DNA of 64,000 nt from Pisolithus tinctorius (GCA_024663395.1 JANFAH010000048.1:310001-374000); one strand, 5' to 3'. Positions 45,612-56,251 are shown, counted from the stretch's first letter. Notes: generated by a model from the letters alone, not told the origin. Made by a program: numbers and translations.

Positions 45612-46440
45612 TCACCAGCCCCTTGTGCGCGGGTGCGTGATTAGAGTGACTGCTTCTTCCGCCGATTCTTTAGTGTTTGTGTAGAGAAACCCCTTTGCGC
45701 CACGAGAGATCATCCCTCTCCACAAACCGGTTTCATACTCCCTGAGCTTGGCCCACCCGCCTCCCCGTAACTTATCCCACCCAGTGGCAACTAGGACCAC
45801 GGACGAGTAGAAGTTGTTGGCCTCACATATTCCGCTGAAGTAGTCGATATCGGGCCGCACAGGTCGTCTATCGTCCATGTTTTGGAGATACAGTATACCG
45901 GCGAGATGGTCACTGCGTCTGTGACAGCCTGAAGTTCAAGGCACAGACTCATCACTTAGTTGACATCCTCACCTCGTTTTCCGTAACCAATTCCGCACCA
46001 AGCGAAAGATATCATATTCAGACAAAAGTCTGCCATCCGCAAGGGAACCGATACCGGGAGTATCAAGAAGGGTAATGTTGACTCCCCGTATGACCACAGC
46101 CGTGGCCGTTATCCGAGACGTTGGGTTATTAAAGCGGGAGGCAGTTCGGCGCAAGGAGTGTCCCGTGAGCTGGCGTATAAACTATCACATAGCTGCAGCA
46201 GTGCTTTTCACATTATCGGATTAAACCTTACTGAGGTTTTCCCTGAACCTGAGGGCCCAATCAACCTGCAGGAAAAAACGTGTGATTCATTTTCAGCTTA
46301 GAATATGTGATGAAACTCACGCGACGATCATCTCATCCTCCAGATATGCTGCGGTCTCAGATCTATCAAAAGGGACATCATTGAAGAAAAGATGGAAGGA
46401 ATTACCACTCCGTCCGCATATTGAGGACCACTAATTACAA
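45612..46440 (-). CDS. GIMAP-like GTPase beside the NLR gene
   Basis: Four exons are visible: an upstream one ending at 46321 (VPFDRSETAAYLEDEMIVA), the P-loop exon (46265-46232: LIGPSGSGKTS, G1), the next from 46181 (FIRQLTGHSLRRTASRFNN, then ITLLDTPGIGSLADGRLLSE with G3), and the last to 45612. The last reads LAGILYLQNMDDRRPVRPD, VVLVATGWDKLRGGGWAKLR (G4 region) and VTLITHPRTRGW. Introns flank the P-loop at the same positions as in the other family members. It has no coiled coil or C-terminal helical domain. The true start codon is upstream of 46,321 and not certain; at least one more short exon may exist near 46,440. It lies 575 bp upstream of the NLR start, in the same orientation. Confidence 0.7.
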
Positions 46441-46709
46441 GTCAGTAAAAGATGGCAAGCCTTATAATTGACCGAATTGACCATCGTTAGGTAGTAGGAA
46501 AGCAGTGTACGTTGCAAGGGTAGTTGATGGTTCAGACACTTACGCACCATGTTCGTCTAGTGGCCTACTAATAAGCAATTCTCCCAACGGGAGCATGGAT
46601 AACGCATGGCGTGGGCAAGGCATCGGTGTTCTTCCTAGTTTCAATTACATACTTATTACTTTTGTGCGCGCTACTTCCCCCATTCATATTAGCGCTTTGC
46701 GTCGACCTA

Positions 46710-46880
46710 TCACCTTACTAGATTCCCCCTTGCTGTCGCGCGGACCGCGGAGTACTACTTGTGTTTAGGCCTGTTATCCCATTCTATCTAATGTTAAGGC
46801 GTGACAATGGCGTCGTTGCTATATCGGTGGGCAGCAGTTGAAAATCCAAGATCGTTAGGGGAAGAGCAGTGGCTGTTGGC
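46710..46880. repeat. Dispersed repeat copy B (upstream of the 45.6-kb GTPase)
   Basis: It shares GGGCAGCAGTTGAAAATCC and AGATCGTTAGGGG with copy A at 30.8 kb in the same orientation, and the TCCCCCTTGCTGTCGCG...GTTTAGGCCTGTTATCCCAT block with copy A in inverted orientation. Both copies lie roughly 240-400 bp upstream of a minus-strand gene. Confidence 0.65.
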
Positions 46881-47589
46881 ATTGGGCAACCGTCAAAAAG
46901 ATGTGCGAATGATGCGACTGACATGACTAGGTCCTTTCCAAAATTGGTGTCGAATTTGTGTCCTTTTGCATTCGCTTTACTCGTTCTCAAGCTAAGTCCA
47001 TGTCAGCGGCGGTCGAAGGAGCCATGTATCCATGCGAAACACTGCGAGCGCAAACCATACTCTTGTGTGTAGTTGAAGAAACCGTCTTGGGTCACTGGCT
47101 TGAATAATGTCAGACCCTGTGGCAGTGTTGCCCTTCATACACTGGGCAAGACGCCACGCCTCTCACATGAGGCGACGAACAAGACCTGTTATCCGGGGAT
47201 CGGATGCGCGAGGTTACGGACTGTACATACGCGGAGCGCTGAAGGTGCACTCTGAGGCAACGTAATGTTCAGGATCACCGATATGAAAGCTAGAGGTGAC
47301 CAGCAGACTGAGTGGCAGCCTCAGGTTTGCGCAAAGCGCCCAGCTGTGGAGCGTGGCTACATGTGAACCTTTGCATCTCCAGCACCCAACATGCCAAATT
47401 CGTGCCACGGCATTCACACACCCACACCTTTGTGGTCGGGAAATAATTTGGCGTTGCTAATAGCCGAACCGCCGCAATCGATAGGTGCGAGGTTGAAGAG
47501 CGCGAAGTACGGACTAGTCGCAAGCTTGTGTCGGATCATAAGCATCAGCAAACGCGGACAAATCTAGTAGGGCCCGGCAGAGTCCGGCG
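46881..47589. other. Intergenic, no supported gene
   Basis: Only short frames without domains. Nothing is recognised before the 31-bp repeats. Confidence 0.4.
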
Positions 47590-47820
47590 CGGCTTGCAAG
47601 GCCTAGCAAGGCTCACAACAGCTAGCTAGGGGACGGCGCGTTCCTGATAGGCCTAGCAAGAGCAGCCAGGAGCTTGCTGGATGCCACTAGATGCAGGTGT
47701 GATATTGCGGGGTCTAGCTAGGCGACGACAGTATCTTGCAAGGCCTAGTTAGGCAATGACGGAGGGTTGCTAGTCCTAGCAAGGAGATGGGAGGCGCTGG
47801 CAAAACCTAGCTAGACTCGC
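47590..47820. repeat. Degenerate 31-bp minisatellite
   Basis: CTAG[CT][AT]AG[GA] cores begin at 47,603, 47,622, 47,653, 47,714, 47,745, 47,776 and 47,807. From 47,622 onward the spacing is 31 or 61 bp, i.e. one or two periods. Many cores are preceded by TTGCAAGGC-like bases. It borders the decayed Helitron. Confidence 0.75.
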
Positions 47821-48020
47821 TATTAGACTCTTGCAAATATCATAGCATTGTCACCTTGTTTACAAGGTCACTCCAGCCCGAAATTGAGACGCTTTTTTCG
47901 ACATCCGTGCGCGTGCCTCTCCAACAACTCCACACGGGAAATGCCACCAGCCACTTTGGCAGTGCAGGACACTTAAGGAAATAAACTGTATTCTACGGAT
48001 GCTCATGAACCAGCATGTAA

Positions 48021-51000
48021 TCATCTGTATACACTCCCGGAGGACTTTGTCAGTTGCCACCACCGTTTCGTGTCGACGTCCAATTTCTCCAAACATTCGT
48101 CCTCTCTCCGCAAGTATTCACTTGGGTGCTGTGTGAAAAGTTGTACGTCGAAGTCTCTTAGCAGGCAGATTGTCTCACGACCTCGGCTACGAGACAGCAC
48201 CACATATACATTGAATGGGGTTATTTGTCCTGTGGGTGGCATGCCAATGTCCATGATGCAGTGTTTGAGAGTTTGCACTTGGGCGTGATAATCTGTGAAA
48301 GCATATGCAGGTGTTATGGGCAACTGTACTTGTGAGATCGTGGATCTTTTCCCCCCAGCTGTTGTGATGGAGAACATTCTACAGATAGGTGTCACTGGCA
48401 GCACTCCACTGCCTAGCCCCAGCAGTGTACCAGCTTTGGTACATTTCATTTGCATGAGCACATACAGTGGTGGATATTGCAGCTGAATGACCTTGTCAGT
48501 TGACCCCTTGACACTCTCCCTCGAGTCAAGGACAATGTCAACCACCTGACCTCATGCACCATTTGCCATGTCAAGATCTGTTGCGATGTTGAAAGTCACC
48601 ATCACCTCCATGCCAATCATCAGCTCCACTTCATCCGACAACCCACCATGTTCTAGTTGATTCTGACTGTGGCCACCTTTGGGGTTCGCAGCCACTGCAA
48701 ATTTTTCTGGTAACATGAGAGCCCATCCCCCTATAGTGTCGGAAGCAGGACAAACAATCAGAGATAAACTCCCCATCACTGCACGTTCCTTCGCCATCTT
48801 CAAATTCCAATGCATACGGACAGTGTGGCGCAGTGTCACCAAGACCGCATCTTTCCAAGGCGATGAACTGAAGTCAGTTGGTGGACATGTAGGATTCTGC
48901 AGCACAAGCACACGCAGCATATTTATGTGATGTTCATTGCAGCTTCCATTGCAGACATGTTGCAGGAGATCCACCCACTCGGCATTGGTCACTCTCACCT
49001 GGCTCTTCAGGTGCATGACAACGTCGAACTCTTCATAGATATGACGTCCCAGAACTTCTTCCTCCATATCTTTTTCCACATTGCATGGCCAGAATAAAGG
49101 CACTGACATCTTTGTAGCCACAGGTGGAAATTGATGAAAGTCTCTGACAAGGATCATGTTCAGCCCACCAAAAGGTAGGTCCATCAACTTGTCACCTGTG
49201 CCGGTGCGTGCATGGCAAATGATGTGAGATAACTTGGCCAAAAAAGGTCAAGAGACCATGGACATCTCATCAATGATAAGATAGTGTTTGTCGTGCCAGT
49301 ATTCTTCCAATCTTTTCATCGTTTGTGCTGATTGCTTCCCTCCTTTCAGTGGGATCATGCCTGACACAGCATCATCAGTGTCCCATCAACCCGTCTGCAA
49401 AAGCACATTGGACTGTGAGTGACATTACCTATGTTATGCAATGTTTTGCCATCAATCACCGATGCTGCAATCCCTGTGTATGCAGCCTTCACAAGGATTC
49501 GTTCAGTACCTCTCCGAATGAAATTCTTGGTGATCGTTTGAATAGTCTTTGACTTCCCCACACCACCCTCGCCTGGTATGATCATGCGTAGCTGATTGGG
49601 ACACCTGCCTGCCATCAATTGCTGTAAGTGCCAATTGATGATATCATATGCTTGCCACTGATCCTCTAACAAGTCCTCGACATTACTGGCTTCGAGTGTG
49701 TCTTCAACGCCCGCCACTTGTGCAAACATGTACGCTCCACCTGCATCTCCCAGTGTCATGCCATCATTATTGACAATGCTGCCATGGTCCATATCCTCCT
49801 CTGTCAGATGAGACGCCAGTCCCTGACTTTTGGGACCACAATTAACCATGGCCCGCATGGCATTCATCCAGTGGTCAAGTTGAAGTGCATCCTTTCCTAT
49901 GGCCACTTGGTATGAATAATTTGTTGATGCTGGCATCTTTTCACTTGCAGAGAAGATACCACACTGTAGTCCTATAGCAATGGCTTCTTTGGTGTGTGCC
50001 TGTTCTCGAGCTGACAGTTGCTTGTGTTTGAAAATCATGAGATCTGCCTCAGAAAGTGTTCCAGTCCAGTCGTCGGTGCCAGTTTCATTGTCGACGGTAT
50101 CGTCCCAAAGGTCTGTGATTTGATGATCCAGCTCCTGCCCTTGGGGTTGTGCTGCCTCTCCCACCACTGATGACGATTCACAGGCTGTTTTAGAGTCATA
50201 ATAGTACTGCAATCTGGCTAGCACACGTGTCACCCAGGGTTCACTTGAAGCCTCCATGCATTCAAAGGCGTCGCACTGTTCTTCATTGCTGCTTTTCAGA
50301 TCGCCAGCTGATCTCCATGGTTTTAACAGTGCCAACATACATGTGCAGTAGAAATTGTTCGTGCTGCTGTCATCCTGTCATGGCAGCCATGGCCCCACAA
50401 TTTGCAGGAGGGTATTGTGTCCTTTGGCATGAGAAACACACCAGTGTGTCTGTGTCTTTGGATGATCACCTTGATATGCTGAGCGCATGTGTGCTGGACG
50501 ACCCCTCATGTGAGTTGTTGGCTGATTTGGCGCTTTGTCGCTGACTGTGTATTGTTCCTCCCACGTGTCACAGACAAATGCCAAAAGCGAGAGGTCCTCC
50601 AATTCTGTGCCTTGTTGCAAATAATCCTGCATTTGAGTGCAGGTGTATAGCCCCCCTTTGTGGCTGCACAGTAAGGTCACCATGTTGTTGTTGTCATCTC
50701 CATCTGCGCGCTCCACCTCCTGTCCATTAGTGTGGGTGGAATATCTGATGGCACATGACTGTGAGCATGGAACCGATCACAAATGTTGTCATACCTCACC
50801 TGTCTGTTGACCCTACAGAGAACTTGGGATACATACTCTTTATTGTGCTGAAGAACAGCCCTGTGTACAGTGCCGCATAATTATGTGACATGAACGTGTC
50901 ACCATATCCCATCAGGTACGACATCACCTGCAGGCCTGAGAGTTCTGCCTCACAGTTGATAATGTTGATACAGTGGTATAGCAAGAGCCGGTTTCTTTCG

Positions 51001-51068
51001 TGTACATTGTCATACTTCAGATTGTCTACATGATATGGCAGTGCAGATGCCATCAAAGCTGAAAGGTT
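48021..51068 (-). pseudogene. Helitron Rep tail and Pif1-like helicase, broken
   Basis: Reading down the minus strand: SALMASALPYHVDNLKYDN with VMSYLMGYGDTFMSHNYAAL (51.06-50.8 kb), then RMIIPGEGGVGKSKTIQTIT (Walker A, near 49.57 kb), KAAYTGIAASVIDGKTLHNI, KHYLIIDEMSMVS (Walker B, near 49.26 kb), LVRDFHQFPPVATK (GDFHQFPPV motif with Gly changed to Arg), CHARTGTGDK, and AYAFTDYHAQVQTL with YVVLSRSRGRETICLLRDFD near the C-terminus. In-frame TGA codons at 50,380, 49,250 and 48,554 interrupt an otherwise continuing frame, and frameshifts occur near 49.36 and 50.8 kb. The enzyme would unwind DNA for rolling-circle transposition; this copy cannot. Confidence 0.85.
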
Positions 51069-51073
51069 ATGAC
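51069..51073. repeat. Copia target-site duplication, left
   Basis: ATGAC directly precedes the left LTR and is repeated directly after the right LTR (56,252-56,256). Confidence 0.9.
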
Positions 51074-51344
51074 TGTTGAAGGGAGGCCGAGACGAGGGAC
51101 CTAGGAAGGAGACTCAGGCTTCAGTTAGAAGAAGTCTGTATTCACAGCTAACCTAGGAAGGAGACTACAGTAGTAAGTCAGTAAGGTAGCTATTAATTAA
51201 CAAGAAGAACAGTTACCTCAGGCTTCAGTTAGAAGAAGTCTGAGGTACACCTGAAGGAAAAACAAACATCCTAAGTGCGAAGATTTATTATGTAAGCTTG
51301 TACGATGTAAGCAAAAGCCAGGTAAAGGTGGTAACACTTCAACA
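51074..51344 (-). repeat. Copia LTR (3' LTR relative to the element)
   Basis: 271 bp starting TGTTGAAG and ending CTTCAACA, identical to the LTR at 55,981-56,251. It has internal duplicates of CAGGCTTCAGTTAGAAGAAG and CCTAGGAAGGAGACT. Confidence 0.95.
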
Positions 51345-51354
51345 CACCCCCTCA
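51345..51354 (-). promoter_or_regulatory. Copia polypurine tract
   Basis: On the minus strand GAGGGGGTG directly precedes the 3' LTR, the expected primer for plus-strand cDNA synthesis. Confidence 0.8.
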
Positions 51355-51366
51355 GCGTAACAAGGC

Positions 51367-54300
51367 TTAGAAAATAATACCCATACCAGAAGAGAAACGC
51401 TCATGCTTCTCGCGTGATAACCCCTTGGTGAGGACATCAGCCACCTGCTCATTCGTAGACACATACTGTACTGCCAGGTCCCCACTCTCCACCTTCTCAC
51501 GAATAAAATGATGACGGATTGATATGTGCTTGGTGCGATCATGGAACATGGCATTTGCAGTTAGCGCTATCGCAGATTGATTGTCGACTAGAAGGGGGGT
51601 TGGTCGCACGATCTCGACTGCATCCAGTTCATGGAGCAAGGTGCGAACCCAAAGGAGTTCCTTTCCAGCTGCTGAAACTGCCATGTACTCGGCTTCTGTG
51701 CTCGACAGGGCTACGGAGGTTTGTTTCTTCGAAGACCAGCTTACAGCTCCTCCAGACAGGGTGAAGACATAGCCTGAGACAGAGCGACGGTCATTAATAT
51801 CTGCGGCCCAGTCCGCATCGGCATAACCCACAAGGGAGCCACTAGGGTCACTTGTGTACCGCAGCCGTGCACTCGAAGTTTTACGCAGGTACCAGTAGAC
51901 TCGCTTCAGTGCCGACCAATGTTGGTCTCCAGGGGTAGCGGCATGCCTGCTGAGTACACCTACAGCGAAGGCGAGATCAGGTCGTGTCGCCAACATGGCA
52001 TACATCAGTGCGCCGAGTGCTGACTGATATGACTGAATATCACATGTGGGAGCATCAAGTTTTTCGAGTTTTAGGTTTTGCTCGATGGGTGTGGACACGG
52101 TCCGGCCATCCTGCATGCCTATGCGCTCGAGGATCAACTCTATATAGCGACGTTGGGAGAGTTCTATCACTCCCTTGTCACGGTCTCGTATAATCTCCAT
52201 CCCGAGTATCCAACGGGCTTCCCCTAAGTCCGAGAGGTCATACTTGGCTGACAGTTGGGTTTTTAAGCGTTCGATGGCTTCGCGGCTCCTTGACAGGATT
52301 AGTTTATCATCGACGTACACAGCTACGATGATTAAGACACCATCGTCGACTTTAAAAAATAGGCTATGGTCTGCGTCGCTGCGTGTGAATCCAAGTGACT
52401 CGAAGACTTCTCGAAGTCTTGTATACCAGGATTTTGGAGCTTGTTTGAGTCCATAAAGTGCACGATAAAGGCGCCAGACAATGTCGCTAGAGTCACGAAA
52501 ACCTGGAGGGGGACGAAGATAAATTTCTTCCTCGAGTTTGCCATTTAAAAAGGCAGATTTCACGTCCATCTGATGAACTTCAAGGTTGTACTTAGCAGCG
52601 AGGGCAAGCAGAATTCTTATCGTAGAGAACTTGGCTACGGGCGCAAACGTCTCCGTGTAGTCAATGCCATGCACCTGCGTAAACCCTTTTGCGACAAGTC
52701 GTGCCTTGTATTTATCAATTTCGCCCGTCGGTCCTCGTTTTATTTTGTAGACCCATTTCGAGTCGATGATCTTTCGATCGGGCGGCCGAGGAACCTCCTC
52801 GTATAATCCTATATTTTTAAACGTCGTGAGTTCATCGGCCATGGCTGCATACCAGCGATCAGCGTCAGGACGACGCATTGCCTCTGCGAAGGTTGTGGGT
52901 TCGTGATCACATGATGTGTTTGCTTGGTAAGCGTTGTGGTGTTGCTGTTCGCCATGAGGCCTATCACCGCCTTCGCTCGCCGTTTCCACGCTCTCTGGCG
53001 CTCTCTCGCCACTCCCACCACCTTCGTCCCTTCCCACAGCGTCCCCCACCACAGGTAGTGTCCGTCGTTCATAGGCATTGATGAAATACCTTTGATCATC
53101 ATCTTTTACAGGCGTTTTTCGAATTCTAGATGATCTTCTGACACCTGGAGGTGGAATTGGGACCGGATATGGTCCTGGAGGTGTGCGTGATGGCCCAGGG
53201 CGTTGACCAGGCATCGGTGTCGCCTGGCGCCTTCGTTCCAAGGTGCGTGTGTCCTCGTCGTTCCCATGGTTTGACCCACTAACCCCTTTTTCACTCTGGA
53301 CTTGAATTTCGGGCTCAGGTGTCGAAACCACCTGGTCGTTTGCAATCGCCTCATCGCCATTAGTAGCCGTAGTGTCGTCTATGTCCCCCCAGTCATGTAC
53401 TAGGTTATTTCCTCTTTCTGAGGCCGCATCTGAGCTGTCAGAGCTGCTATTTTCCTCTGTAGGTGGGTACTTGTGCCCTCGAGTGGTCTGACCACTGATA
53501 GCAGGCGCTACAGGCTTCGTTTCCTTGACGACAATGTCAATCTGAACTCGGGATTTGTCTGTCCCATCTCCCTCATCAAAAACGACATCGCGCGACTCCA
53601 CGATCTGACCCGAAGTCTTCTGTACACAGGTGTACGCCTTCTTGTTCTCTGAGTAGCCTAGAAACTGACATTCGAGGGACTTAACTCCCAGCTTCTGCCG
53701 CTTTTCCTCAGGTATGTGGGTATGTGCTGTGCATCCAAAAACCCGTAGATGAGAAATTCCTGGTTTATTTCCTGTGTATGCTTCGTAGGGTGTAAGATCT
53801 TGCTTGAGTGCCCTTGTAGGCAGGCGATTTATTACGTGCGCTGCATGGAGGATTGCATCTCCCCAGTACTTGTTGGGTAGGCCAGCGTCGCTTAACATAG
53901 CACGTGCAGACTCCACAATGGTGCGGTTCATGCGCTCTGCTACTCCGTTTTCCTGTGGTGTATACGCATTTGTCTTCTCATGGTGTATCCCTTTGGACTT
54001 CAGGTAGACCTCGAATTCCTTCGAGCCATATTCGCCACCACCATCACTGCGAAGGTAGTTTGGCCGACAACCTGTCTCTGCTTCTGCTCTCTCGAAGTAC
54101 TGCTTCGTGAGTGCAAAGACTTCGTCCTTCGATTTAGCCAATTTTACCACTAGATGATGTGAATGGCCATCAATGAAGGTTACAAAGTACTTGTGGCCTG
54201 TCCGTGCTGTTGTCTCCATGGGTCCACACACATCTGTGTAGGTCCGATGTAGTATGCGCGGATTTTCCACATCTGACTTTGACAAAATAGGTTCCCGGTG

Positions 54301-55905
54301 TTGTTTGCCTTCGAGGCAGGCCTTGCACGTGCGTGTGCTAATCTCCCTGGTCCCTATGATATCCATTCCAGACACCATGTCCTTGTCCAACAGATTTAGG
54401 ACATGTTTGACATTGGCATGTCCAAGACGGCGGTGCCACGTAATTAGAGTAGCTTTGGACATTGTCGTCCGAGAGGTGAGAGCCATGTATGGCTCATTTG
54501 CATCGAGTGCATCTGGGGTATTGATGATATAGGCAGCATGGCTCCCTGATACGACACTTGCTTTGAGTATGTAGAGGGATCTTCGTTTGGTGGCGAGAGC
54601 TACAACCTGGCCTTGTGCATGAACCTGGCATGTCCGTTCTCCAAAGGTAACCTTTAGTCCTTTCGAGGCCAAAGAGGGGACTGACACAAGATTCGTGTCG
54701 AGATCAGGAACATAGTATACGTCTCGCAGGATGGTTTTGCTTGTGCATCCATCCTCGAGGTGCATGGAGAGTTCAATTCTCCCCTTGCCTATGGCTTGGA
54801 TTGTTCTGCCGTCGCCGATGATCACTGGTTGAGAGGGTACCAGTTTTCTGAATGTCGTAAACCATGACCGCTGACAGCACATGTGTGCGGATGCCCCAGA
54901 GTCTACGACCCACTCTGATGAGCTGGTTTCTGGGCGTGCACGGGCTACAAATAAGTGAAGAGGGCCTTCCTCTTCTTCTGCCATGGCCGCAATCTTTGCT
55001 GTCAGTTCTGACTTCTCCTTAGACTTGTCCTTATCCCCATGCAAGGTACTTTGGGATGGAGCTTTGGCTGCTTCGTCCGCTTTCTTCTTGTAGCATTTGT
55101 CCTCTGTGTGTCCTGTCTTGCCACATGGTGCATAGGCACACTTCTTCTCTTTTTTCTTCTTGTCCGCCGCTTTTGACTTCTTGCCTGTGTTTGTCTTTGC
55201 AGCGAGAGCAGAATGTGATTTCGAAGTTTGTTGTGACTTTTCTTCGACAAGGACTTGGGAAATAACCATCTCAGGAGTTATCTTGTCATTCGACGACATT
55301 AGGATTGTGCGGAGGGTAGAGTATGACGATGGGAGTGAGATGACCATCGCAATGGCTACAAGTGAGTCCTCAAGTGGTTGTCCAAGCGAGGCAAGGATGT
55401 GAGCCTTCTGATGCATTGCATTCAGCTGCGTCTCCATTGGTTGGTCATCTGCAAGTGTTCCTCGGAACAACTCGCCGATAAGGCAAGCAATAGTCTGCTT
55501 TCCTTTTCCTTCGTATCTCTCACCGAGTTTCTTCCATGTCTCAGCAGCAGTTTTCGCATATAGTACTCCGCTAAGGGGTTCGTCCTTGAGTGTGAGTGTG
55601 ATTTGCGCACATGCTTCCTGGTCCTTGAGGAGCCATTCCTCATACTCGTCAGGATGAGTTTTCTGGTCTGGAGGTTTTACCTCCGTGTCTGTACCAGCAA
55701 CAATGGTCCAGAGGCCACGAACTGTCAAGACTTTTCGCATTCGGAATTTCCACATTTGATAGTTTGAACCATCATCTGCAAGGGGAGCTATGTCGTAGAG
55801 TCGACTCGAGCCTTGCGAGACTCTCGTAGAAGTAGAGGCTGATGTAGTTGCACTTGTGGATGGGCCTAGAGCCCGAGACGTTGACGCCGAAGGTCCAGAT
55901 GACAT
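51367..55905 (-). CDS. Copia Gag-Pol polyprotein
   Basis: 1,512 residues from ATG 55905, in Copia order. A Gag region (UBN2-like, about 40-245, with YQMWKFRMRKVLTVRGLW) leads to a zinc knuckle, CAYAPCGKTGHTEDKC (about 270). Protease has WVVDSGASAHMC (about 330). The integrase has the GAG-pre zinc site (WHRRLGHANVKHVLNL... CKACLEGKQHREP, about 490-540) and a catalytic core with TDVCGPMETTARTGHKYF, LRSDGGGEYGSKEF and ENGVAERMNRTIVESARAML. Reverse transcriptase contains DVKSAFLNGKLEEEIYLRPP and VAVYVDDKLIL (YVDD), and RNase H contains SSTEAEYMAVSAAGKEL. All catalytic residues are visible and there is no stop or frameshift. Gag and Pol are one frame, so no recoding site is needed. Confidence 0.96.
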   Translation of the reverse strand: MSSGPSASTSRALGPSTSATTSASTSTRVSQGSSRLYDIAPLADDGSNYQMWKFRMRKVLTVRGLWTIVAGTDTEVKPPDQKTHPDEYEEWLLKDQEACAQITLTLKDEPLSGVLYAKTAAETWKKLGERYEGKGKQTIACLIGELFRGTLADDQPMETQLNAMHQKAHILASLGQPLEDSLVAIAMVISLPSSYSTLRTILMSSNDKITPEMVISQVLVEEKSQQTSKSHSALAAKTNTGKKSKAADKKKKEKKCAYAPCGKTGHTEDKCYKKKADEAAKAPSQSTLHGDKDKSKEKSELTAKIAAMAEEEEGPLHLFVARARPETSSSEWVVDSGASAHMCCQRSWFTTFRKLVPSQPVIIGDGRTIQAIGKGRIELSMHLEDGCTSKTILRDVYYVPDLDTNLVSVPSLASKGLKVTFGERTCQVHAQGQVVALATKRRSLYILKASVVSGSHAAYIINTPDALDANEPYMALTSRTTMSKATLITWHRRLGHANVKHVLNLLDKDMVSGMDIIGTREISTRTCKACLEGKQHREPILSKSDVENPRILHRTYTDVCGPMETTARTGHKYFVTFIDGHSHHLVVKLAKSKDEVFALTKQYFERAEAETGCRPNYLRSDGGGEYGSKEFEVYLKSKGIHHEKTNAYTPQENGVAERMNRTIVESARAMLSDAGLPNKYWGDAILHAAHVINRLPTRALKQDLTPYEAYTGNKPGISHLRVFGCTAHTHIPEEKRQKLGVKSLECQFLGYSENKKAYTCVQKTSGQIVESRDVVFDEGDGTDKSRVQIDIVVKETKPVAPAISGQTTRGHKYPPTEENSSSDSSDAASERGNNLVHDWGDIDDTTATNGDEAIANDQVVSTPEPEIQVQSEKGVSGSNHGNDEDTRTLERRRQATPMPGQRPGPSRTPPGPYPVPIPPPGVRRSSRIRKTPVKDDDQRYFINAYERRTLPVVGDAVGRDEGGGSGERAPESVETASEGGDRPHGEQQHHNAYQANTSCDHEPTTFAEAMRRPDADRWYAAMADELTTFKNIGLYEEVPRPPDRKIIDSKWVYKIKRGPTGEIDKYKARLVAKGFTQVHGIDYTETFAPVAKFSTIRILLALAAKYNLEVHQMDVKSAFLNGKLEEEIYLRPPPGFRDSSDIVWRLYRALYGLKQAPKSWYTRLREVFESLGFTRSDADHSLFFKVDDGVLIIVAVYVDDKLILSRSREAIERLKTQLSAKYDLSDLGEARWILGMEIIRDRDKGVIELSQRRYIELILERIGMQDGRTVSTPIEQNLKLEKLDAPTCDIQSYQSALGALMYAMLATRPDLAFAVGVLSRHAATPGDQHWSALKRVYWYLRKTSSARLRYTSDPSGSLVGYADADWAADINDRRSVSGYVFTLSGGAVSWSSKKQTSVALSSTEAEYMAVSAAGKELLWVRTLLHELDAVEIVRPTPLLVDNQSAIALTANAMFHDRTKHISIRHHFIREKVESGDLAVQYVSTNEQVADVLTKGLSREKHERFSSGMGIIF

Positions 55906-55960
55906 GTCTTGTTGTATACTGTGGTACCACTTGGTTCGAGTTTGCTACTGTAAGGTTAGA

Positions 55961-55980
55961 GCTGCTCGGGGCTCATAACC
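55961..55980 (-). promoter_or_regulatory. Copia primer-binding site (half-tRNA type)
   Basis: Directly after the 5' LTR the minus strand reads GGTTATGAGCCCCGAGC. This is complementary to the anticodon region of initiator tRNA-Met (GCTCATAACC), not to a tRNA 3' end. Priming by a cleaved tRNA-iMet half, as in Drosophila copia, is inferred. Confidence 0.75.
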
Positions 55981-56251
55981 TGTTGAAGGGAGGCCGAGAC
56001 GAGGGACCTAGGAAGGAGACTCAGGCTTCAGTTAGAAGAAGTCTGTATTCACAGCTAACCTAGGAAGGAGACTACAGTAGTAAGTCAGTAAGGTAGCTAT
56101 TAATTAACAAGAAGAACAGTTACCTCAGGCTTCAGTTAGAAGAAGTCTGAGGTACACCTGAAGGAAAAACAAACATCCTAAGTGCGAAGATTTATTATGT
56201 AAGCTTGTACGATGTAAGCAAAAGCCAGGTAAAGGTGGTAACACTTCAACA
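55981..56251 (-). repeat. Copia LTR (5' LTR relative to the element)
   Basis: 271 bp, base-for-base identical to 51,074-51,344. It drives transcription toward lower coordinates. Confidence 0.95.

Larger units (their letters stand above)
51074..56251 (-). mobile_element. Young, intact Ty1/Copia LTR retrotransposon
   Basis: Complete 5,178-bp element: two identical 271-bp LTRs with TG...CA ends, ATGAC target duplications, a half-tRNA primer site, a purine tract and one uninterrupted 1,512-codon Gag-Pol frame. It sits inside the Helitron coding region. Identical LTRs mean insertion after, or very close to, the last fixed mutation. Unlike the surrounding Helitron it keeps a normal CpG content and no stop codons, so it looks capable of moving. 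Confidence 0.96.

Noticed and set aside
47853..47868. Palindrome as the Helitron 3' hairpin
   Set aside because: Stem and position are suggestive, but no convincing CTRR terminus follows, so the boundary is not claimed.
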